64,000 bases of DNA from Alphaproteobacteria bacterium (GTDB lineage: Bacteria > Pseudomonadota > Alphaproteobacteria > JAAEOK01), in the NCBI GenBank assembly GCA_024244705.1, contig JAAEOK010000075.1, forward strand, positions 93,320 through 157,319. The letters run 5' to 3'. The position numbers were made by a program, and so were the translations under genes. Each line of letters begins with the position of its first letter. The stretch's first letter is position 1. Under the pieces are notes generated by a model that was not told the DNA's origin, did not search any database, and saw only the letters and a program-made list of their open reading frames with translations. This document shows positions 1-12,174 of the stretch, piece by piece.

Positions 1-1
1 C

Positions 2-739
2 ACGATGCCGGTGATCGATGCGAGTTGGCGCAATGTCATCGCCGGCGATCGCGCCACGGTACTCGGTGCGGGCGGGGACAAGCGCGTTTCGACCGTCGAG
101 CACCTGCTTGCCGCTCTCGCCGTCTGTGGCGTCGACAACGCGGTCATCGATATCGACGGCCCCGAGCCGCCGGCGCTTGACGGCAGCGCGGCGCCTATCG
201 TGGCGGCGATAGACAGCGCCGGGCTCGAACCACAAGCGGCACTCCGGCGCATGATCGAGGTCCTCAAACCGGTCGCCGTCAGCGACGGCGATCGCAGTGC
301 CCGGCTCGAACCGATGGACGGGTTTTCGGTCGCCTTCACCATCGACTATCCGGGGACGGCGATCGGCAGTCAGAGTTTCGACGCGGCGGCCCAGGATATC
401 AATTTCCGCACCGAGATATGTCCGGCTCGCACGTTCTGTCTCGGCTCCGAGATCGATAGCCTGCGCGACCGCGGGCTGGGCCTCGGCGGGACTATCGAAA
501 ACACGGTGGTGGTCGAACCCGATGGCCTGAGGCCGGGCACCCGCCTGCGCTTCGCCGACGAGTTCGTCCGCCACAAAATTCTCGATTGTCTGGGCGATCT
601 GAGCTTGCTCGGGCATCCCTTGGCAGGCCGCTTCGAGGGCCTGCGATCCGGTCACGATTTGACACATTCGGTCATATCGAAATTGATGGCGGACCGGTCC
701 GCGTGGCGGGTGGTTGCAATCGACCGCCCGTCGTTCTAG
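2..739 (+). CDS. lpxC: UDP-3-O-acyl-N-acetylglucosamine deacetylase, 5' end outside window
   Basis: C-terminal part of the zinc deacetylase that commits lipid A synthesis in the cytoplasm. The frame is open at the left edge, so the N-terminal residues lie outside. The visible part has STVEHLLAAL, which holds the first zinc histidine, then VRHKILDCLGDLSLLGH with the second zinc His and the metal Asp, and SGHDL with the histidine thought to act as general acid. The motifs are in family order and spacing. It is followed on the same strand by bamD, recN and ligA, the usual alphaproteobacterial arrangement. The true start cannot be placed from this window. Confidence 0.95.
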   Translation, partial: TMPVIDASWRNVIAGDRATVLGAGGDKRVSTVEHLLAALAVCGVDNAVIDIDGPEPPALDGSAAPIVAAIDSAGLEPQAALRRMIEVLKPVAVSDGDRSARLEPMDGFSVAFTIDYPGTAIGSQSFDAAAQDINFRTEICPARTFCLGSEIDSLRDRGLGLGGTIENTVVVEPDGLRPGTRLRFADEFVRHKILDCLGDLSLLGHPLAGRFEGLRSGHDLTHSVISKLMADRSAWRVVAIDRPSF

Positions 740-832
740 CAAGGCGCTGAACGATCTTTTATTTCGGCTATTTTCGGCTATTGTTTCGACCACGAAACAG
801 GCTCTTTTCGAACGCTGAAAGGCGGAACCAAA

Positions 833-1666
833 TTGGCTGAATGCGAACGACTTGTGGTGCGTCTGATCGCGACGGCGATCTTATTTCTCGGGCTCACCGC
901 TTGCGGATCCGACGAGACCGCCGAGGAAGAAGATGCGATCCCCAGCGAGCCTCCGGTCGAGCAGTTGTATAACAACGCCATGGACAGCTTGATCTCGGGC
1001 GAGCGGCAAATCGCGGCGCAGCAATTCGAAGAAGTCGAACGCCAACATCCCTATTCGGTGTGGGCGACTAAGGCGCAATTGATGACCGCCTATGCGAACT
1101 ATCAGAACGGCGACTATGGCGATGCCATCATCGCCCTCGACAGGTTCATCCAGCTGCACCCGGGCAACCGCGACGTCAGCTATGCGTACTACCTCAAGGC
1201 GCTGTCCTACTATCGTCAGATCACCGACGTCGGGCGCGATCAACGGACGTCGGAGGAAGCGTTGGTTGCCTTTCAAGACCTGGTTCGGCGCTTTCCGGCA
1301 AGCCGGTATGCGCGCGACGGGCGCCACAAGATCGATCTCATCGTCGACCACCTAGCCGGCAAGGAGATGGAGGTCGGGCGCTTTTATCAGAAGCGCGGCG
1401 ACTACCTGGCGGCAATCAATCGGTTCAAGATCGTGGTCGACAAGTACGACACCACCACCCATGTCCCGGAGGCCCTGCATCGCCTTGGTGAAAGCTACAC
1501 CGCGCTCGGCCTCAATGAGAACGCGCGGCGTGTCGCCGCGGTCCTGGGCTACAATTACCCGGGCAGCACGTGGTATTTCGACACCTACGAACTGGTCGAA
1601 GGCGTCGAAGTCGAAGGCAAACCGGAAGAAATCGACAACGCGGGCGCCCTCGACTGGCTGTATTGA
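833..1666 (+). CDS. bamD: Outer membrane assembly lipoprotein BamD
   Basis: Periplasm-facing lipoprotein of the Bam complex, which inserts beta-barrel proteins into the outer membrane. A short signal peptide ends in the lipobox LTAC, so the mature protein would start at that cysteine. Tetratricopeptide-like helices follow, beginning VEQLYNNAMDSLISGE, with the conserved YSVWATKAQLMTAYANYQ and DVSYAYYLKALSYY stretches of the family. Length (277 residues) is normal. I chose the TTG at 833 because GAAAGGCGG lies at good distance upstream; GTG codons at 854 and 857 are alternatives that keep the signal peptide. recN starts 17 bases downstream. Confidence 0.93.
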   Translation: MAECERLVVRLIATAILFLGLTACGSDETAEEEDAIPSEPPVEQLYNNAMDSLISGERQIAAQQFEEVERQHPYSVWATKAQLMTAYANYQNGDYGDAIIALDRFIQLHPGNRDVSYAYYLKALSYYRQITDVGRDQRTSEEALVAFQDLVRRFPASRYARDGRHKIDLIVDHLAGKEMEVGRFYQKRGDYLAAINRFKIVVDKYDTTTHVPEALHRLGESYTALGLNENARRVAAVLGYNYPGSTWYFDTYELVEGVEVEGKPEEIDNAGALDWLY

Positions 1667-1682
1667 ACCCGCCGAACGTGAG

Positions 1683-5437
<3,755 letters not shown>

Positions 5438-5741
5438 GCCTTTCCGGCAATCCCGCCGCGACCCATTCGCTGGGCGTCATACATGATTCGTAGCCCGTTC
5501 CGTGGATTCAGGCGGTTGAATTGGGCGCGTTAACGATATTGCTCGGCGATCCGTTAACGATCGATCCTAGCCATTGGTAAACACTGTTCGCCTATCTTGG
5601 CACCGGTCAGTGGACGGCTTGGAAACCTTGGGGTTTTCATCAAATGCCGGACATCGCGCGCCGGAATGGTTCGGCGCAAGGAACAACGAATTGGTGCGGT
5701 GCTCTAGTCACCCACCGGTCGAAAATGGATGAGGTGCCAAG
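5438..5741. promoter_or_regulatory. Intergenic region with twin CGTTAACG palindromes
   Basis: About 300 bases without a gene between ligA and the ELWxxDGT-repeat gene. Two identical 8-bp palindromes CGTTAACG lie at 5528-5535 and 5552-5559, 24 bp apart centre to centre, and both continue as GAT. They could be a paired operator or an upstream element of the next gene. A ribosome-binding-like GAGGTG (5731-5736) precedes the ATG at 5742. No clear terminator for ligA was seen. Confidence 0.35.
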
Positions 5742-7595
5742 ATGGCAATGCCGGTCGATCACCCCGCCGATACCAAGAGCACCCAGGTAACGGGGCTTGA
5801 AAACACGAACCTGTTGGATGATGAAGGCGAGGTCCAACTCGCCGCCATCGGTTAGGGCAACGGGCCGCCTACGACTGGCGATTCCACCGAAGGACCGGGA
5901 AATTCCGGCACCGCGCTGGCCATGGCCGGCGGCAAAGGCAAGAAGAACAATGAAGACGACGAGACCGAAGACTCCAGCGGCGGCGGCAACGGCAATCCGA
6001 ATATCGATCCGACGGCGTCGGCCTATTCGTCGGGCCACCCGGTGTTCAACGACGACCTCGAGGGCCCACCCTTCGGCCCGCCCGGTCCCGACGGGGGCGC
6101 CACGCTGGGCGGTCTCGGTCAAGGCAACGGCCCGCAGGGCGTCGCCAACGCGGCGCGCGAAAACATCCTCGAGATCATCAACAAACTGCCGCCGCCGGCG
6201 CAAGCCAACCTCGAGGACTTGCTCGATCAAGGCAGCCCGGTCCCGGGCGAGGACCCGCCCGTCGAGCCGCCGGAAGCAAACAGGATCGGTCTGTTCGACG
6301 GTCCCGCCGGCGCCGCCGGCAACGAGTTGTGGGCCTATGACGGGACGACGGCGTTTCGTGTCGTCGGGCCGGACGGCACCAGCGTCATCGAGAATCCGAC
6401 CAATTTCTTTGAATTCGGCGGCGATATCTACTTTTCCGGCGACACCGACGCCACCGGCCGCGAGCTTTACAAGATCGACGGTGCGACCGGCGCGATCACC
6501 CTCTTCGACATCAATACCGATGCCAGCAATTCGAATCCCTCGAACTTCTTCGTCTTCGACGGCGACCTCTATTTCAGTGCCTTCGACCCGGTAAACGGGA
6601 CTGAACTCAGATAAATCGACGGCACTACCGGCGCGGTTAGCGTCATCGACATCAATCCCGACGCCGCCAGCTCAAACCCATCGAATTTCGCCGTCTTCGA
6701 CGGGTCGCTCTATTTCAGGGCGACCAACGCCGTCAATGGAACCGAGCTATTCAAGCTCGACGCCGGCAGCGCGGTGCCCACGGTGATCGGTATTCGTGAT
6801 GTACCCGCAGTGTCGTCCGCTTCGAGCCCGACCGATCTCATCGAATTCGACGGCGGCCTGTATTTCACTGCCTTTACCGACGCCGGGACCAAGGAACTGC
6901 ATCGCCTGGAAAGCGACGGAACCCTTAGCACGGTTCAAGTCAATCCGGACGGCAGCCCGTCCGGTGCGGGCGATTTCTTCGTCCTTGGCGATGACCTTTA
7001 TTTCGTCGCCTCGCGGCCGGCGATTGCGCCCGATCCGGCGACCGGGACCGAGCTTTTCCGCCTCAACGGCGAGGACGGCACCTTCGACGTCATCGACATC
7101 AATCCCGGCGCGACATCCTCCGGCCCAAAGGATTTCGTCGAGTTCAACGGCGACGTCTATTTTCTCGCCGACACGCCAGACGGCGACAACCTTCTCAAGC
7201 TTGACGGCGACACCGGTCTCGTCACCGTCGTCGACATCGGTCCGCCCCTCTCGGCAGACCCTCTACCAGATCCCGATCCCGACGACCTCACGGTCGCCGG
7301 CGACAGCCTCTATTTCGCGGTCGACCATCCGACCGCCGGCGGCGACGGCCTGTACCAGCTCGACGCGGATGGCGCGGTGCCGATCTTCATCGGCGACGTG
7401 CTGGAAGCCGAGACCGACTACGAGAATTTCTCGATCGCCGGCACGTTCGGCGACCAACTGATCCTCGAGGCCCGGCACGAAACTACCGGTGAGGACGGTC
7501 TCTTCACTTATGATGGCGCATCGGTCGCGTTCATCCAGGACGAGCTCTTCGCCAACAACTTCGCCTCGTTCGAGGGCGACTTCGCCGTCGTCTGA
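5742..7595 (+). pseudogene. ELWxxDGT-repeat (beta-propeller-like) protein interrupted by two in-frame stops
   Basis: One continuous reading frame of 618 codons is interrupted only by a TAG at 5853 and a TAA at 6612. After a Gly/Asn-rich, acidic N-terminal part with no export signal, at least seven repeats of about 45 residues follow, each with a variant of NPSNFFVFDGDLYF...GTELYKIDG. This matches ELWxxDGT/hyalin-like repeats of large secreted or surface proteins. The repeats continue in frame across the second stop. Both stops would become glutamine codons (CAG, CAA) by one T-to-C change, giving IGQGNG (compare LGQGNG at 6113) and ELRQIDG. A recent pseudogene, or a sequencing artefact, is likelier than recoding. 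The protein's function is unknown. Confidence 0.75.
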
Positions 7596-7715
7596 CCATC
7601 ACCGCCGCGGCGGCTGGTTTGCGCCGCCGGACCTCCGCCCCTATGCTGCGGTCGAGTTGGATCGTTGCAGATGGCGCGATCTTCGCATCGCTTCAACCTA
7701 GGACGAGTCTGGATC

Positions 7716-8183
7716 ATGTGGACGCGACGGGTGTGGCTTTTGGGCTCGGTGGCGATCGGGACGGTGCTCGCCGCCGGCGTTCGACGTGGCGCCAATGCCA
7801 GCGATGGAAAAAATTCTCCAATCCCGCAGCCGGCGAAGCCCTCGCCCCAGGCCTTCATCGACCGGGCCTTCGCCATGCGGCGGCGGGCGGTCGACGAGGG
7901 CGGCCAACCCTATGGTGCGGTCATCGTCCGCGACGGCATCATTGTCGGTGAAGCGCCGAGCCGTGTCGTAACCCACGGTGATCCCACCGCGCACGCCGAG
8001 ATGGAGACGATACGCGACGCCGTGCGCCGCTTGGGGTCGCGCAACCTCGGCGGTTGCGTCATGTATTCGTCGTCGCCGCCCTGTCCGATGTGTGAGGCGG
8101 CGGCCTATTGGGCCGGGATCGATCGGCTCTATTACCGCGCGGGAATCGTCGATGGCGGCGCGCCGCGCCTGGCGCGGTGTTAG
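7716..8183 (+). CDS. Cytidine/guanine deaminase-like zinc enzyme with a Tat-like leader
   Basis: CDA-fold deaminase of the guanine/tRNA-adenosine branch. Zinc and catalytic motifs are intact: HAEMETI (His ligand and catalytic Glu) and PCPMC (two Cys ligands). What is odd is the N-terminus, MWTRRVWLLGSVAIGTVLAAG, a twin arginine followed by a hydrophobic stretch, which resembles a Tat signal and would send the folded zinc enzyme to the periplasm. I chose the ATG at 7716, just before the twin arginine; a start 17 codons earlier is possible. The C-terminus (DGGAPRLARC) is short for the family. The stop overlaps that of the convergent cupin gene. Substrate unknown. Confidence 0.8.
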   Translation: MWTRRVWLLGSVAIGTVLAAGVRRGANASDGKNSPIPQPAKPSPQAFIDRAFAMRRRAVDEGGQPYGAVIVRDGIIVGEAPSRVVTHGDPTAHAEMETIRDAVRRLGSRNLGGCVMYSSSPPCPMCEAAAYWAGIDRLYYRAGIVDGGAPRLARC

Positions 8184-8716
8184 CCCGGTTCGTCCTCGGT
8201 TCGTCCCGCGTCGATCCATTCGGCCACCGACATGACGCTCGCCCTATCGTCGTCGACGACGGTGACCTTGCCCTCGGCCATCGTGGCGCCGGCCTCGAAG
8301 ATCACCCGCTTGCCGAGACGCGGAAACGTGCCGACTTCCAATGCCGTGCGTTCCCCGCCCATGAGATAAACCAGATCTTCGCTGCCCGTGTTGAGCAGAT
8401 GATGACCGACGCCATCGGTGGGAAAGCCCATGAAATCCCCGGGACCGACCTCCAATCGCTGATCGCCGATCTCGGCCGTGCCGTGGCCGCTGAGGATGTA
8501 GACAAACTCCTCCTGCACGCTGTGGGCGTGATAGATGAAGCTTTCTTTTCCCGGCGGGACGCGCGCCAGCCACAGGTGGGCGCGCCGCATGCCGGCGCGG
8601 TCGCTCAGCGGCGTCATGAATATCTCCGCATTCGGATTGAGCGGGTGGTGCATGCAATGGGCGTCCTCGGGCCGATGAGCGGACGCGCGGACGAGATGGG
8701 GTGGGTCTTGTGACAC
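8180..8716 (-). CDS. Cupin-domain protein
   Basis: Small beta-barrel cupin of 178 residues. Cupin motif 1 is visible as FIYHAHSVQEEFVYILSG, with metal-binding His and Glu, and motif 2 as GPGDFMGFPTDGVGHHLLN. The C-terminal part repeats a cupin-like strand pattern (LVYLMGGERTALEVGTFPRLGK). Such proteins often bind a divalent metal and act as dioxygenases, isomerases or sugar-binding proteins, and the sequence alone does not say which. I prefer the GTG at 8716 because GGGAG lies 7 bases upstream; an ATG at 8746 is the alternative. It is read after pepP on the same strand and may be cotranscribed. Confidence 0.75.
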   Translation of the reverse strand: MSQDPPHLVRASAHRPEDAHCMHHPLNPNAEIFMTPLSDRAGMRRAHLWLARVPPGKESFIYHAHSVQEEFVYILSGHGTAEIGDQRLEVGPGDFMGFPTDGVGHHLLNTGSEDLVYLMGGERTALEVGTFPRLGKRVIFEAGATMAEGKVTVVDDDRASVMSVAEWIDAGRTEDEPG

Positions 8717-8778
8717 GGTGAATCTCCCGGATCGGAATGGGACCATCGTACCGCCGTATAGCGGCGTAGCGGCGCGGT

Positions 8779-10605
8779 CTATAGCGGCGCCGTGGCCTGC
8801 CCAAGCCACGCCGCGGTTGCGCCGTCGACGCGCGGCGCGATAACCTCGCGGACCAGGGCGTGGTAGGCGTCGACCCAAGCGCGATCCTCCGGGGTCAGCA
8901 GCGTGGTATCGATCAGATTGCGATCGATCGGCGCCAAGGTCAGGGTTTCGAAGGCGCGCATGTCGCGTTCCGTCTCCGCGGTTTCGTCGGCGACGACGAC
9001 GACCAGGTTTTCGATCCGGATGCCGTAGGCGCCGGTCCGGTAATAGCCGGGCTCGTTTGACAGGATCATGCCCGGCGCCAGCGGCGTCGCATTGGGGCGC
9101 GTCGCGATGTTCTGTGGGCCCTCGTGAACGCGGAGAAAGCTGCCGACCCCATGGCCCGTCCCGTGGTCGTAATCGACGCCGTCACGCCACAGGAACTGCC
9201 GGGCCAGGATATCGAGCTGCGACCCGGTGGTGCCCGCCGGAAACCACACCGTTGCCAGGGCGATGTGGCCCCGCAAAACCTGGGTGAAGCGGCGGCGCTC
9301 CTCCGCGCCCGGCGTTCCGATGGCCACGGTCCGCGTGACGTCGGTGGTGCCGTCGAGATATTGCGCGCCGGAATCGACGAGATACAGCGATCCCGGTTCG
9401 AGGGACCGGTTGGTTTTCTGCGTGACCCGGTAGTGAACGATGGCGCCATTGGCGCCGGCGCCGGAAATCGTATCGAAGCTGGGCCCGACATAATGCTCTC
9501 CCCCGGCGCGGAATTCGGCGAGGCGCGCGGCGGCGGCGATTTCGGTCACATCGCCGGCCGCGGCGGCCTCGTCGAGCCAGGCCAGGAACCGGCACAGCGC
9601 GGCCCCGTCGCGCTCATGGGCATGACGCGCACCGGCGAGTTCGACCTCATTCTTGATCGCCCGCGGCAACGCGCAGGGGTCTTGACCGCGAACGATCTCG
9701 GCCCCCGCCGCCGATAGTCGGCGTCGCACCCAATCGGGAGTCAGCGCTGAATCGACCAGGACCTTCTGCTTTTTTCGACCGAGATCATCGAGCAACGAGC
9801 CGAAGGAATCCTGGCCGCCAACCCGAACGTCATCGCCGAGATCGGCGCGCAGCGCGTCGCCGACCTTGGCCCGGTCGATGAGGAGATCGACTGTTCCGTC
9901 AGCGTGGACGATCGAGAAAGCGAGAGTGACCGGGACACAAGGAACGTCGCGCCCACGAATGTTCAGCAGCCAAGCCGTCGATTCGGTGGGGGTCAAAATG
10001 GCCGCGTCGACCGCCTGGCGAACCAACGCGGCGGCAACCGCCTCGCGCTTTTCGGCGGCGCTCTTGCCGGCAAACTCGATGCCATGGGGCCGCGCCGGCG
10101 ATGTCGGCGGCAGCGGCTGGTCGAGCCAGATCGCGTCGATAGGGTTGGTGTCGACCGCAACCAACGTGGCACCGGCCGCGGTGCATGCTTTCTCCAGCTG
10201 TTCCGCGCCCTCGATGCCGTGAAGCCAGGGATCGAAGCCGAGCCGAGCGCCGCTGTCGAGGTTTTGGCGCAGCCAATCGGTCGCCGGCTCGCGGACCAGA
10301 TGGCGGAACTCATAGAGCGACCCGTCGACCTGGGCTTCGGCTTGCAGGGTGTAGCGCCCATCGACGAAAATCGCCGCCTTCGCGCGCAGCACGACGGCCA
10401 GGCCCGCCGAACCGGTAAACCCGGTGAGCCAGGCCAGACGCTCGTCGCGCGGCGGCATCCATTCGCCCTGGTGGGCGTCGGCATGAGGCACGACAAAGCC
10501 ATCGACGGACAGGCGATCGAACTCCCCGCGAAGGGCCGCGATCCGGTCCGACGGCGTCATCGCCGCGGCGCATTTCGCAACTTGCTGCATCGCCCTGTTC
10601 CTCAT
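8779..10605 (-). CDS. pepP: Xaa-Pro aminopeptidase (aminopeptidase P, M24B)
   Basis: Cytoplasmic dinuclear metal peptidase that removes an N-terminal residue before proline. It has the three-domain layout of the roughly 600-residue aminopeptidase P group: two creatinase-like N-terminal domains and a C-terminal pita-bread domain. Metal ligands are visible: the two Asp of DSGAQYLDGTTDVTRT, the His of GTGHGVGSF, and the Glu residues in NEPGYYRTGAYGIRIENL. The start was set at the ATG at 10605, preceded by GAGGAG; further ATG codons lie downstream at 10590 and later. The gene is divergent from the DUF1127 gene. Confidence 0.93.
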   Translation of the reverse strand: MRNRAMQQVAKCAAAMTPSDRIAALRGEFDRLSVDGFVVPHADAHQGEWMPPRDERLAWLTGFTGSAGLAVVLRAKAAIFVDGRYTLQAEAQVDGSLYEFRHLVREPATDWLRQNLDSGARLGFDPWLHGIEGAEQLEKACTAAGATLVAVDTNPIDAIWLDQPLPPTSPARPHGIEFAGKSAAEKREAVAAALVRQAVDAAILTPTESTAWLLNIRGRDVPCVPVTLAFSIVHADGTVDLLIDRAKVGDALRADLGDDVRVGGQDSFGSLLDDLGRKKQKVLVDSALTPDWVRRRLSAAGAEIVRGQDPCALPRAIKNEVELAGARHAHERDGAALCRFLAWLDEAAAAGDVTEIAAAARLAEFRAGGEHYVGPSFDTISGAGANGAIVHYRVTQKTNRSLEPGSLYLVDSGAQYLDGTTDVTRTVAIGTPGAEERRRFTQVLRGHIALATVWFPAGTTGSQLDILARQFLWRDGVDYDHGTGHGVGSFLRVHEGPQNIATRPNATPLAPGMILSNEPGYYRTGAYGIRIENLVVVVADETAETERDMRAFETLTLAPIDRNLIDTTLLTPEDRAWVDAYHALVREVIAPRVDGATAAWLGQATAPL

Positions 10606-10817
10606 TCCGTCTCTCCTCGAACCTAGGCATGAGGCGGTGCCCAAGCAACCCCGGCAACGCGCCTCGCAGCCGCGACCCGCATGCAAAAGCAGCAATGCTG
10701 CAATGCAATATCTACTCTAGAGAACGGCCTATCGACAGCTTACGTTCAACATTGTGCAGCGCACAAATGCGTTGCTTTGTTAACAATTTCAATTTCTTAC
10801 GGACCAGAGGTGCGACC
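10606..10817. promoter_or_regulatory. Divergent intergenic region pepP / DUF1127
   Basis: About 210 bases between two outward-reading genes, so promoters in both directions are expected. The half nearer the DUF1127 gene is AT-rich (GTTAACAATTTCAATTTC) in contrast to the GC-rich surroundings. No operator palindrome stood out. Confidence 0.4.
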
Positions 10818-11258
10818 ATGTACCAAGAACTCAATTCGACCGCGAGGCGAGTGACTACCGATGCGCGCCGGTCCGTCGGCGCGATCGATCATATCGTAGC
10901 GGCGGAAGTGCTTCGGGCGGAGGCCACCGTGTATTGGTTTTCGACCATCGGCACCGCGCTCGACGAGATCGTCGAGCGCCTGCGGAACAAATTCGGCGCT
11001 TGGAGACGACGCCGGGCGACCTACCGTGAGCTGCTGCGTTTGGATGACCGAACGCTGGCCGACATCGGCCTGACCCGGTACGACATCGAGCTGATGGCCG
11101 CGGGCCACGAACCGAGGTCGGACGACACTGCTTATGAAGCGGCTGGCGGCAGGCCGAAGGCAGCCGTCGTCACTTTCGAACGGCCGGTTTTGCCGACTTC
11201 GTCTGGCGCCGCCTTACCGGAAGCCCATGGCCCGGCCGCGGAGCGGCATGCCGCCTAG
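10818..11258 (+). CDS. DUF1127 domain protein
   Basis: Protein of 146 residues with the arginine-rich DUF1127 signature WRRRRATYRELLRLDDRTLADIG followed by LTRYDIE, at about residues 60-95. DUF1127 proteins are typical of alphaproteobacteria. Short members have been linked to RNA turnover and to phosphate and carbon metabolism, but longer ones such as this, with an extra 60 residues before the motif and a low-complexity tail, are largely uncharacterised. The start was set at the ATG at 10818 with AGAGG upstream. An open frame reaches back to 10629 but contains no convincing protein. Confidence 0.8.
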   Translation: MYQELNSTARRVTTDARRSVGAIDHIVAAEVLRAEATVYWFSTIGTALDEIVERLRNKFGAWRRRRATYRELLRLDDRTLADIGLTRYDIELMAAGHEPRSDDTAYEAAGGRPKAAVVTFERPVLPTSSGAALPEAHGPAAERHAA

Positions 11259-11284
11259 CGGGGTCGCAATGAGCTGATCGACGC

Positions 11285-11318
11285 GCGGCGGTTCCTTCGG
11301 GGACCGCCGCCGTCTTTT
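11285..11318 (+). terminator. Rho-independent terminator with UUCG loop
   Basis: An 11-bp stem (11285-11295 with 11300-11310, one G-U pair) closed by a TTCG tetraloop and followed by TCTTTT. It sits directly after the DUF1127 gene and just before the end of convergent prmA, so it should stop rightward transcription and could act in both directions. Confidence 0.8.
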
Positions 11319-12169
11319 CAGCGGTAGAACACCAGTGCCACCCACCCGTCGCGTCCACGGCGCGCGCGAAGCGTGAAACCGAGACTGCGATAGCGCGAGA
11401 TTACCGCCGTCGCCTGATGGTCAAGCAGACCCGATAGGACGACGACGCCACCCCGTTCGGTGACGCCCGCGACGTCCCGGGCCAGTTTGAGCAGAGGGCC
11501 GGCGAGGATATTGGCGACAACGAGGTCGAATTTTCCCCCAACCCCTTTGAGCCCATCACGGCGCACCACCTCGACACGCCCCGCGACACCGTTCGCGCGC
11601 ATATTGTCGCGGGCGACCGAAACCGCCACCGGATCGATATCGGTGGCCAACACACGCCCCGGCCACAGACGGGCAGCGGCGATGGCGAGCAGCCCGGCCC
11701 CGGTACCGAGGTCGATCGCCCGGTGGAATCGGCGGCGGCGGGCCAGCCCGGCCATGATCTCGAGGCACAGCGCCGTCGTCGCGTGACGGCCGGTGCCGAA
11801 GGCGAGGCCGGCATCGAGCGCAACCGCCATACAGCCGGCGGGTACCGAGACCGGCTCCAGCGTCCCATGGATAAAGAAACGGCCGATCCGCAGCGGCGCC
11901 AGTTGGCGCCGATTCTCGGCCAGCCAGTCGATATCGGAAACCGGCTCGAGCCGCACATCGCCGGCGGCGCCCGCGGCGCGCGCCAGCCGCTCGAATTCGG
12001 CCGTGTCGCGCGCTGTCGGGAGACCGTGGCACAGGATTTCGACCCGCCACAGGCCGCCGCAATCGTAATAGGAAACCGGCGACGGCCCGGCCGCGTCCAG
12101 AAGGTCGGCCAATTCGTTCGCCTGGGCCTCGGAGACGTCGACGACGAGCCGGTGCAATTCGATGTTCAC
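11318..12169 (-). CDS. prmA: Ribosomal protein L11 methyltransferase
   Basis: SAM-dependent methyltransferase that trimethylates lysines of ribosomal protein L11. The N-terminal substrate-recognition domain is followed by the Rossmann domain with AFGTGRHATTALCLE, the SAM-binding DLGTGAGLLAIAA, ATDIDPVAV, and the substrate motif VVANILAGPL. Length (283 residues) is typical. It starts 5 bases after the end of uvrD on the same strand and is probably the second gene of that operon. Confidence 0.93.
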   Translation of the reverse strand: MNIELHRLVVDVSEAQANELADLLDAAGPSPVSYYDCGGLWRVEILCHGLPTARDTAEFERLARAAGAAGDVRLEPVSDIDWLAENRRQLAPLRIGRFFIHGTLEPVSVPAGCMAVALDAGLAFGTGRHATTALCLEIMAGLARRRRFHRAIDLGTGAGLLAIAAARLWPGRVLATDIDPVAVSVARDNMRANGVAGRVEVVRRDGLKGVGGKFDLVVANILAGPLLKLARDVAGVTERGGVVVLSGLLDHQATAVISRYRSLGFTLRARRGRDGWVALVFYR

Positions 12170-12174
12170 ACCGC

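Noticed and set aside
5853-6614. Programmed stop-codon readthrough or recoding in the ELWxxDGT-repeat gene
   Set aside because: The two stops are of different type (TAG, TAA), neither is TGA for selenocysteine, and no downstream recoding structure is evident.
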